From the NCBI GenBank assembly GCA_023435825.1, contig JAEZMB010000115.1, positions 1 through 20,172 of the forward strand: a DNA stretch of 20,172 nucleotides. The letters run 5' to 3'. Within the stretch, counting starts at the first letter, position 1, and the number at the start of each line of letters is the position of its first letter. This document shows positions 1-5,186 of the stretch, in pieces. Position numbers and translations under genes: made by a program. The notes beneath the pieces are model-generated. The model ran no database searches. It worked only from the letters and a program-made list of their open reading frames with translations, and had not been told where the DNA came from. Origin of the DNA: Pseudomonadota bacterium. Its GTDB lineage: Bacteria; Desulfobacterota; Desulfovibrionia; Desulfovibrionales; Desulfovibrionaceae.

Positions 1-192
1 GTCGAGCTCCCGGCGACAGCCGGGTGCATCGCCGCCCCGGAAATTCCAACGACCCACGCGGCGTAGCCGCCACGCTCCCGCGCCAAAGGGTCTTGGCGCG
101 CTAGCAAGCATTTAGTGACGTTCGGTCTCGTGTTTTGCTCCCGCGTCTGTCCCTCCCGCTTGTGGCTCTCCCGCTCGCCACAGACGGCCAGG
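1..192. other. Left-edge non-coding stretch
   Basis: No convincing reading frame is seen on either strand. Two simple hairpins can be drawn: a 6-bp stem at 9-24 (loop GACA) and an 8-bp stem at 79-100 (arms 79-86 and 93-100). Neither is followed by a T-run, so I do not call them terminators. The stretch leads directly into the hairpin array that starts at 193. Confidence 0.5.
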
Positions 193-306
193 GGGTCCGG
201 GGGGATTATCCCCCCGGCGGGTCCAGGGCAGCGCCCTGGCAGGTGCAGGGCAGCGCCCTGCCGGGTCACGGGCAGCGCCCGTGCGGGTCCAGGGTGGAAC
301 CCTGGC
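193..306. repeat. Tandem hairpin array with 22-bp period and covarying stems
   Basis: Five perfect inverted repeats lie in tandem, each preceded by (G/A)GGT and followed by C. They are 197-217 (10-bp arms around one T), then 223-239, 245-261, 267-283 and 289-305, the last four spaced exactly 22 bp apart. Each of these four has 7-bp arms and a 3-nt loop (AGC, AGC, AGC, GGA). Stem bases differ between copies but always with the matching change on the other arm: outer pair C-G or G-C, second C-G or A-T, third A-T or C-G, seventh C-G or T-A. This points to selection for, or replication of, the folded form. The array runs into the 3' end of the sigma-54 activator gene and supplies its last codons. 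From memory, similar GGGTCCAGGGC-type palindromes are common between genes in Desulfovibrio; a role in termination or mRNA protection is inference. Confidence 0.85.
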
Positions 307-1624
307 CGGCTTGCAGGATGCGGCGCAGGGTGTCCTTGGTGATGTCGAGTTCGCGGCAGGCGGCCATGGTTTTGCCGTTGTGTCGGGCCAGGGCGGCTTT
401 GGCGGCCTGGTATTTGGCGGCCCGCATGGTGGTGGGGGCGTTGACGGCGGGCGTGGCCGAGGTGTTGGGTTTGGGGAGCAGGTAGTCGGGCAGGTGTTCG
501 GGGGTGATGCGTCCGGCGGAGCAGAGGATGCAGGCGTATTCGATGATATTTTGGAGTTCGCGGACGTTGCCGGGGTAGTCGTGGCGCAGCAGCCGCCGGG
601 TGGCGGCTTCGGACAGGCCGGTGACGGCTTTTTGGCCGATGAGGTTTTGGCGTTCGATGAAGGCGTGGGCCAGAAGCGGGATGTCTTCGGGCCGGGAGCG
701 CAGGGACGGCAGGGCCATGCGGGCGACGCTTAAGCGGTAGAAGAGGTCGCGTCGGAAAGCGCCTTCGGCGATCATGGTTTCGAGGTCGCGGTTGGTGGCG
801 GCGACGATGCGGGCGTTGGTGGTGGTGGACGTGTCGGAGCCCAGCGGTTCGTAGGCGTGTTCCTGGAGCACGCGCAGGAGCTTGACTTGCAGGGGCAGCG
901 GCAGTTCGCCGATTTCGTCGAGGAACAGCGTGCCGCCCTGGGCCATGGCGAAGCGGCCTTTGCGGTCGGACTTGGCGTCGGTGAACGCGCCGCGCACGTG
1001 GCCGAAGAGTTCCGATTCCAGCAATTGGCCGGGGATGGCTCCGCAGTTGACGGCGACGAAGGGGCCGTTGGCGGCTGGGCTGAGGTTATGTATGGCCCGG
1101 GCGAACAGTTCCTTGCCGGTGCCGGATTCGCCGAGAATGAGGACGGCCGCGCCGGATTCGGCGATGGGCGGCAGCAGGTCGAGGGTGTGGGCCAGGGCCT
1201 TGTTCTTGGTGAGAATGTCCTCGACGGTGCGCACGCCTTCGAGTTCCTTGCGCAGCCGGCTTAAATCCGAGATGTCGCGGAAGCTTTCGACGCCGCCGAC
1301 GATGCGGCCCGAGGCGTCGCGCAGCGGCGCGGCGCTGATGCTGACCGGCACTTTGACGCCGTCGGGGCGCACGATGAAGATGGACTGGTTTTGCAGGGTG
1401 TCGTCGTTGTCGATGCAGTGGCTCAGGGCGCAGGCCCCGTCGCACAGGCTGGAGTGGAAGACTTCCCAGCATTTGCGGCCAAGGGCTTGTTCGGGGGGGA
1501 TGCCGGCGATGGCTCCGGCGGCGCGGTTGAACGACGTGATGGTGAATTCGGCGTCCACGGTGAAGACGCCGTCGGCCAGGGATTCCATGATGGATTCACA
1601 CAGGATGTCGCGTGGGAGTGCCAT
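266..1624 (-). CDS. PAS-domain sigma-54-dependent transcriptional activator
   Basis: A 452-aa NtrC-type enhancer-binding protein that would activate sigma-54 promoters by ATP hydrolysis. Domains in order: an N-terminal PAS sensor (about 8-120), a AAA+ domain (about 140-370) and a Fis-type helix-turn-helix (about 405-437). Visible motifs are Walker A GESGTGK (165-171), the sigma-54-contacting loop GAFTDA (212-217), Walker B GTLFLDE (231-237) and FRRDLFYRL (290-298) with the arginine-finger region. The PAS domain holds four cysteines, C52, C61, C65 and C70 (C-x8-C-x3-C-x4-C), plus C9, suggesting a metal, Fe-S or redox-sensing site; that is inference. There is no receiver domain, so it is probably not phosphorelay-driven. 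The last 12 residues (QGSTLDPHGRCP) come from the hairpin array and extend past the HTH. The gene is divergent from the glycosyltransferase gene; its target is not visible here. The SD before the ATG is weak (AAGG). Confidence 0.93.
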   Translation of the reverse strand: MALPRDILCESIMESLADGVFTVDAEFTITSFNRAAGAIAGIPPEQALGRKCWEVFHSSLCDGACALSHCIDNDDTLQNQSIFIVRPDGVKVPVSISAAPLRDASGRIVGGVESFRDISDLSRLRKELEGVRTVEDILTKNKALAHTLDLLPPIAESGAAVLILGESGTGKELFARAIHNLSPAANGPFVAVNCGAIPGQLLESELFGHVRGAFTDAKSDRKGRFAMAQGGTLFLDEIGELPLPLQVKLLRVLQEHAYEPLGSDTSTTTNARIVAATNRDLETMIAEGAFRRDLFYRLSVARMALPSLRSRPEDIPLLAHAFIERQNLIGQKAVTGLSEAATRRLLRHDYPGNVRELQNIIEYACILCSAGRITPEHLPDYLLPKPNTSATPAVNAPTTMRAAKYQAAKAALARHNGKTMAACRELDITKDTLRRILQAGQGSTLDPHGRCP

Positions 1625-1694
1625 ATTTGCCGCCTTGTTGCCGGGAAAGGAGTGTAACCGAGGCCGTCGATGCTGTCCAAGGGCTTAAAACCAA

Positions 1695-1723
1695 TTGACT
1701 TTGTCCCGTACAGGCCGGATAGA
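1695..1723 (+). promoter_or_regulatory. Candidate sigma-70-type promoter for the glycosyltransferase-DsrE pair
   Basis: TTGACT at 1695-1700 and GATAGA at 1718-1723 are 17 bp apart in the divergent gap between the activator gene and the downstream operon. The -35 matches 5 of 6 consensus positions, the -10 only 3 of 6. No clear sigma-54 -24/-12 element was seen in this gap. Confidence 0.4.
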
Positions 1724-1768
1724 GCGAGAAGCGGCCGTTCCTGACGGGCGGCCTGGGGAGGAGATGCG

Positions 1769-2536
1769 ATGGAGGATGGCAAAAAGCCGATGCTGATGAT
1801 CGGCACGCCGGCCTACAGCGGCCAGGTGACGGTGGCGTATTTGCGGGCGGTGGTGTCGTGCATCGGCTTTCTGGACAGCCAGGGCATCAAGACGGGGATG
1901 CTGACCCCGTCCCAGGAGAGTCTCATCCCCCGGGCGCGCAATCTGATCGCCAACGAGTTCTTGCGGCTCAAGGAATACACCCATTTGCTGTTCATCGACG
2001 CGGACATCGGCTTTTCGCCGGAGCTGCCGCTGAAGTATCTTGAGGCCGACAAGGACGTGGTGTGCGGCATTTATCCGGTCAAGTATCTGGATATCGACAA
2101 GCTGCGCTGCATCGACAATAAGGTCTTGTCCCGGGTGGCGGCCGGGGCGTCCATGCATTACGCGGTCAAGCTCAAGCCGGGCGGCCGGCCCGAGCCGGTG
2201 ACGGGGTTGTTGCCGGTGGAGTACGGGGCCACGGGGTTCATGATGATCAAGCGCGAGACCCTGGAACGCATGGCCGCGCATTATCCCGAGCTTGGCTACG
2301 ATTATTCCCACACCAACGACGACAACATCAACAACGTGGCCTTTTTCGACACGGCCATTGATGTGGAAAATCGCGAGTATCTGCCCGAGGATTATGCTTT
2401 TTGCAAACGCTGGACAGATATGGGCGGCGAGATCTTCGCCGATGTGCACAGCGTGTTCACCCATGTGGGATCGTTTGAGTTCACGGGCAACTTCACGGCC
2501 TTCCTGACGCATCTGGGGGCCGGGGGCGAGGAGTAG
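1769..2536 (+). CDS. Putative GT-A-type glycosyltransferase
   Basis: A 255-aa soluble protein with no signal peptide. The clearest motif is LLFIDADIGF (73-82), a hydrophobic strand ending in DAD (77-79), typical of the metal and nucleotide-sugar binding DxD of GT-A-fold glycosyltransferases. Further family-like segments are YGATGFMMIKRETL (152-165), EDYAFCKRW (207-215, a likely catalytic acidic region) and a C-terminal ADVHSVFTHVG (224-234) with a histidine that often closes the metal site. The substrate cannot be read from the sequence. The start has a good SD (GGAGGAG at 1756-1762). The DsrE-like gene follows after 35 nt and the pair shares the terminator at 2975-3002, so they are probably co-transcribed, an odd functional pairing. 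It could instead be a catalytically inactive member of the fold. Confidence 0.65.
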   Translation: MEDGKKPMLMIGTPAYSGQVTVAYLRAVVSCIGFLDSQGIKTGMLTPSQESLIPRARNLIANEFLRLKEYTHLLFIDADIGFSPELPLKYLEADKDVVCGIYPVKYLDIDKLRCIDNKVLSRVAAGASMHYAVKLKPGGRPEPVTGLLPVEYGATGFMMIKRETLERMAAHYPELGYDYSHTNDDNINNVAFFDTAIDVENREYLPEDYAFCKRWTDMGGEIFADVHSVFTHVGSFEFTGNFTAFLTHLGAGGEE

Positions 2537-2571
2537 GGCGACAACATCCGAGGCTTCAAGGAGGAGCTGCC

Positions 2572-2940
2572 ATGCAGAAGGTGTTTTTCCTGGTGTCTTG
2601 CGGACCTGACGACCAATCCAAGGCGACCCGGGCGTTTCAGTTCGCCAAGCTGGCGGCCGAGCGCGGGGCGCTGGCCGGCATGTTGCTTGTGGACGACGCG
2701 GTGTATCTGGCCAAGCCGGAAATCGCCGACCGGGTGCGGGCCGTCACCGGCGACAGTCTGGCCGACCATGCCGGTTGGCTGCGCGAGAAGGCCAAGGGCC
2801 TGCCGTTTTACGTCTGCACGCCGTGCTGCCAGGCCCGTGGAGTTACGGCCGAGGATATCGACCCGATGTGGGTTCTGGGCACGGGCGGCCAGACCATGGA
2901 TCTGCTCGTCCAGGACGGGGTGACCTGCCTGTCGTTTTGA
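2572..2940 (+). CDS. DsrE-family (sulfur-relay-like) small protein
   Basis: A 122-aa cytoplasmic protein with a Rossmann-like alpha/beta pattern: strand KVFFLVSCGPDD (3-14), helix KATRAFQFAKLAAERG, strand AGMLLVDDAVYL. DsrE/TusD-like proteins carry persulfide sulfur on a conserved cysteine in sulfur oxidation/reduction and tRNA thiolation pathways. Candidate residues here are C10, the cluster C82, C85, C86 in YVCTPCCQARGV, and C119. The CTPCC group sits where family members often keep the persulfide cysteine. The length fits the family. There is a strong SD (AAGGAGGAG) before the ATG. No dsrAB, tus or rhodanese gene lies nearby, so the sulfur pathway served is unknown. Confidence 0.8.
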   Translation: MQKVFFLVSCGPDDQSKATRAFQFAKLAAERGALAGMLLVDDAVYLAKPEIADRVRAVTGDSLADHAGWLREKAKGLPFYVCTPCCQARGVTAEDIDPMWVLGTGGQTMDLLVQDGVTCLSF

Positions 2941-2974
2941 AAACCTGTCGTAAGCCGTCCAGCCTTGTTCCCCT

Positions 2975-3002
2975 GGAGCCGGTTGTACCGGCTCCTTTTT
3001 TT
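2975..3002 (+). terminator. Intrinsic terminator after the DsrE-like gene
   Basis: A 9-bp perfect stem (2975-2983 with 2987-2995, loop TGT) is followed at once by seven Ts (2996-3002). It ends the glycosyltransferase-DsrE transcript. Confidence 0.93.
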
Positions 3003-3087
3003 GCGCATGGGGTGACCGGGCTTCACGAGTCCTGGCTCCTGCAAGCGGAAGCACCGTAGGCGCTGCCGGGACAGGTTCGCCCAGGTC

Positions 3088-3116
3088 TTGACTGGCGCTC
3101 ACGCCAAAAGTTTGTT
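3088..3116 (+). promoter_or_regulatory. Candidate promoter of the TPR-like membrane protein gene
   Basis: TTGACT (3088-3093) and TTTGTT (3111-3116) lie 17 bp apart, upstream of the GTG start at 3234. The -35 is good, the -10 weak. The leader contains a 10-bp perfect hairpin (3149-3158 with 3165-3174, loop CTTTCC) with no T-run, which might be a regulatory or protein-binding element. Confidence 0.35.
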
Positions 3117-3233
3117 ATGTGCAAGTATCGTTGTAGAAACGACGCCCCGCCTGCTCACCTTTCCGTGAGCAGGCCTAGAGAAACGGCGGCGAGATGATGG
3201 GATGTCGAAAGTTGTTGTTGCTTCGGAGTAGTT

Positions 3234-3794
3234 GTGAAGTATTTCAAAAGATTCGCTACAGCGGTCAATATCCTTTTGGCCGCTGCTATTCACAGTTATA
3301 CGGTCTACTATATCTATGGACATCAAGGGCAATCATGGGCCATAGCCGGCTTGGCGCTGCCCGGCATTGCCGAGCTGGCTATGTGTTTTGTCTCTGTCTA
3401 TGATCATGACGCGGTTTTCAATCCCTACACCATCACTTTCTTTACGTACCTTATTGTCGGCTTTGCCGTGCGGTACGCTCTGGATGACCTGTGCGCCGCT
3501 ATCGCCAACAGGAAAGCCCGAGGCGAAACGGTGGAAGTCGAAACATCCCTGCTCCTTGAAGCGGTGCAGGCCGCCGAACAAGGCGACTACAAACGCTCCT
3601 GCCGCAAATTTTTGGCCGTACTGCGGCATAATCGCACCCATGGCACGGCCTGTTTCGGCGTAGGCACGAGCTTGCTCATGCAAGGCAAGGGGCAATTGGC
3701 CTTGCCCTACATCGAGAAAGCGGCCTTCCTGGGCTGCGCCGAAGCCCGGAGCTATCTGGCCGGCCTTGGCATGAACCGGCCCAAGGCTGTTTAG
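3234..3794 (+). CDS. Small membrane protein with TPR-like C-terminal tail
   Basis: A 186-aa protein of unknown function. The N-terminal half is hydrophobic with about three membrane segments (roughly 8-28, 36-55 and 64-82). The C-terminal half (about 103-178) is helical and resembles one or two tetratricopeptide repeats: SLLLEAVQAAEQGDYKRS, then helices ending in ALPYIEKAAFLGCAEA. Such an arrangement usually anchors a protein-interaction domain to the inner membrane. Translation starts at GTG (3234), set by GGAG at 3225-3228. The 5' third is noticeably more AT-rich than the neighbours. It appears to be a single-gene transcript ending at the bidirectional terminator at 3906-3940. A 12-bp direct repeat (3776-3787 and 3795-3806) straddles its stop codon. 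Confidence 0.75.
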   Translation: MKYFKRFATAVNILLAAAIHSYTVYYIYGHQGQSWAIAGLALPGIAELAMCFVSVYDHDAVFNPYTITFFTYLIVGFAVRYALDDLCAAIANRKARGETVEVETSLLLEAVQAAEQGDYKRSCRKFLAVLRHNRTHGTACFGVGTSLLMQGKGQLALPYIEKAAFLGCAEARSYLAGLGMNRPKAV

Positions 3795-3905
3795 CCGGCC
3801 CAAGGCGGCGAGACAGCCAGGCAGTACAGCTTGAGGATTCCCGCTGACTGGCGCAATGCCCCCGTCCCTTTCGAGTGACATGGCCGTCGGCGGCGAAGGA
3901 CATGC

Positions 3906-3940
3906 AAAACGGCCCGGGAGCAAAGCACCCGGGCCGTTTT
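3906..3940. terminator. Bidirectional terminator between convergent genes
   Basis: A 13-bp perfect stem (3906-3918 with 3928-3940) begins with AAAA and ends with TTTT, so it can act on both strands. It lies between the plus-strand TPR-like gene and the minus-strand fabZ end. A second palindrome with 8-bp arms and a TT centre follows at 3945-3962. Nothing else was seen in 3795-4030. Confidence 0.85.
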
Positions 3941-4030
3941 ATTGCAAGGGCCTTGGCCCTTGACGGGAAATACTGCTGCGCGAACACAGGCTCGTCAAAG
4001 CGCCCATTCGGATCGACGCCCCGGAAGAAA

Positions 4031-4498
4031 CTAGCCCAGGTTCCCCCCGTCCACCACGGCGGCGCTGAGTTCCGCCTCGGCCACCACGACGCCGGCCACG
4101 GAAGCTTCCGCCCGCATCTTGCACAGGGTCATGCGGCGCTTGAGATCGAAGCAGCGCAGCACGAGCTGGTCGCCCGGCACGACAGGCTTACGGAATTTGG
4201 CCTTTTCCACCCCCGTGAACATGAAGATGCGGTCGCCCAAGGGGCCTTCCAGGGACTTGGACACCAGCACGCCGCCGGCCTGGGCCAGGGATTCCAGGAT
4301 GAGCATCCCGGGCATCACTGGCAGCCCCGGGAAATGGCCCTGGAAGAAGGGTTCGTTGATGGTGACGTTCTTGATGGCCGTGATGGACTGGCCCGGGACA
4401 TGCTCCACCACCCGGTCCACGAGCAGGAAGGGGTAGCGGTGGGGCAGAAGCTTCTGGATTTCGGTGATGCCGATCACCGCGTCGATCTTGTCGGCCAT
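4031..4498 (-). CDS. fabZ: 3-hydroxyacyl-[acyl-carrier-protein] dehydratase FabZ
   Basis: A 155-aa hot-dog-fold enzyme that dehydrates (3R)-hydroxyacyl-ACP to trans-2-enoyl-ACP in type II fatty acid synthesis, balancing acyl supply against lipid A. The active-site segment FFQGHFPGLPVMPG (51-64) carries the catalytic His55, and the catalytic Glu69 is in LILESLAQAGG (67-76). LLPHRYPFLLVDRV near the N terminus is also diagnostic. The start at 4498 is chosen because GAGGAG precedes it at the right spacing and FabZ homologues begin there; an ATG 51 nt further upstream lies inside a strong hairpin. It is the last gene of the lysS-lol-bamA-ompH-fabZ operon. lpxD and lpxA, often found beside fabZ, are absent from this window. 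Confidence 0.97.
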   Translation of the reverse strand: MADKIDAVIGITEIQKLLPHRYPFLLVDRVVEHVPGQSITAIKNVTINEPFFQGHFPGLPVMPGMLILESLAQAGGVLVSKSLEGPLGDRIFMFTGVEKAKFRKPVVPGDQLVLRCFDLKRRMTLCKMRAEASVAGVVVAEAELSAAVVDGGNLG

Positions 4499-4515
4499 GG
4501 CGGTCTCCTCATGTG

Positions 4516-4547
4516 AAAAGGGCCGGGACGCGGCAGCGTCCCGGCCC
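4516..4547 (-). terminator. Strong hairpin with T-run between ompH and fabZ (attenuator-like)
   Basis: A perfect 12-bp GC-rich stem (4520-4531 with 4536-4547, 4-nt loop) is followed on the minus strand by TTTT (4519-4516). It lies 18 nt upstream of the fabZ start and 23 nt after the ompH stop. Its shape is that of an intrinsic terminator inside the operon, so it may reduce or condition fabZ expression. The T-run is short. Confidence 0.7.
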
Positions 4548-4569
4548 ATGATTGGCTGGAAGGGGTCCC

Positions 4570-5076
4570 TTATTTGCTCTTGTCGAATTCAGCCTGGATG
4601 GCCGGGGTGACGTCGAGCTTGGGATCGAAGTAGGGCACGGAGCGGGACTCCAGGATAACGGTGAAGCCGTTCTTGGCGGCATAGTCGCTGACGACCTTCT
4701 GCAAGCGGGAGAGCAGGGGCTGCAGCACGGTCTGCTGGGACTGCTGTTCTTCCTGCTGCAGCTTGTTGCGGTCTTCCATGTACTTGCGGGCCTTGGCCTC
4801 GAAGTCGGCGGCCTTGGCCTTCATGGCGTCCTGGGACAGGGCCACGCTCTTTTTCTGGAGCTCGTCCTGCATTTTCTTGAGTTCGTCGCCCTGAGCGGCC
4901 AGGGACTTCTCGCGGGCTTCGAACTTCGACTTGAGGCTGCCCAGGGCGGCCTTGCCGGCGCTGGAGTTGGACAGGGCGTCATCGAGGTTGATGATGCCGA
5001 TTTTTCCCTGGGCGAACGCCGCAACCGGCATCGCCAACACGGCCATGATGAAGAAAACCCGAACCATAACGCCCAT
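4570..5076 (-). CDS. ompH: Periplasmic chaperone, OmpH/Skp family
   Basis: A 168-aa periplasmic protein. It starts MGVMVRVFFIMAVLAMPVAA, a clear Sec signal peptide with cleavage probably after AFA or AFAQ (about residue 22-23). The mature part begins with the family-typical KIGIINLDDAL strand. A long charged helix follows (about 45-120, rich in K, E, Q), the coiled-coil tentacles of Skp, and then a strand KNGFTVILES near the C terminus. Skp trimers hold unfolded outer-membrane proteins for delivery to BamA, which fits its position immediately downstream of bamA. The start at 5076 is preferred over an ATG 24 nt upstream because AAGGAG lies 7 nt before it. Confidence 0.93.
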   Translation of the reverse strand: MGVMVRVFFIMAVLAMPVAAFAQGKIGIINLDDALSNSSAGKAALGSLKSKFEAREKSLAAQGDELKKMQDELQKKSVALSQDAMKAKAADFEAKARKYMEDRNKLQQEEQQSQQTVLQPLLSRLQKVVSDYAAKNGFTVILESRSVPYFDPKLDVTPAIQAEFDKSK

Positions 5077-5105
5077 TATTTCGCTCCTTGATCCATTCAC
5101 GTTTG

Positions 5106-5165
5106 CGGGGGGCGTTGGCCCCCCGTTGGTCTGTATTCCGAAAGGGCCGGAAGCAAGTTCCGGCC
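5106..5165. repeat. Two intercistronic hairpins between bamA and ompH
   Basis: Two perfect stems occupy the 110-nt gap: 5106-5113 with 5118-5125 (8 bp, 4-nt loop) and 5145-5152 with 5158-5165 (8 bp, 5-nt loop). Neither is followed by a T-run on the minus strand. They are more likely mRNA-processing or stability elements than terminators, though this is inference. Confidence 0.6.
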
Positions 5166-5186
5166 TTCGCCCACGATGCGGACTGC

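Noticed and set aside
193..306. CRISPR-like array
   Set aside because: The units are only 22 bp, with no unique spacers and no cas genes; each unit is itself a hairpin.
3149..3174. 10-bp hairpin as a terminator
   Set aside because: No T-run on either strand; it lies in the leader of the next gene and is noted only as a possible regulatory structure.
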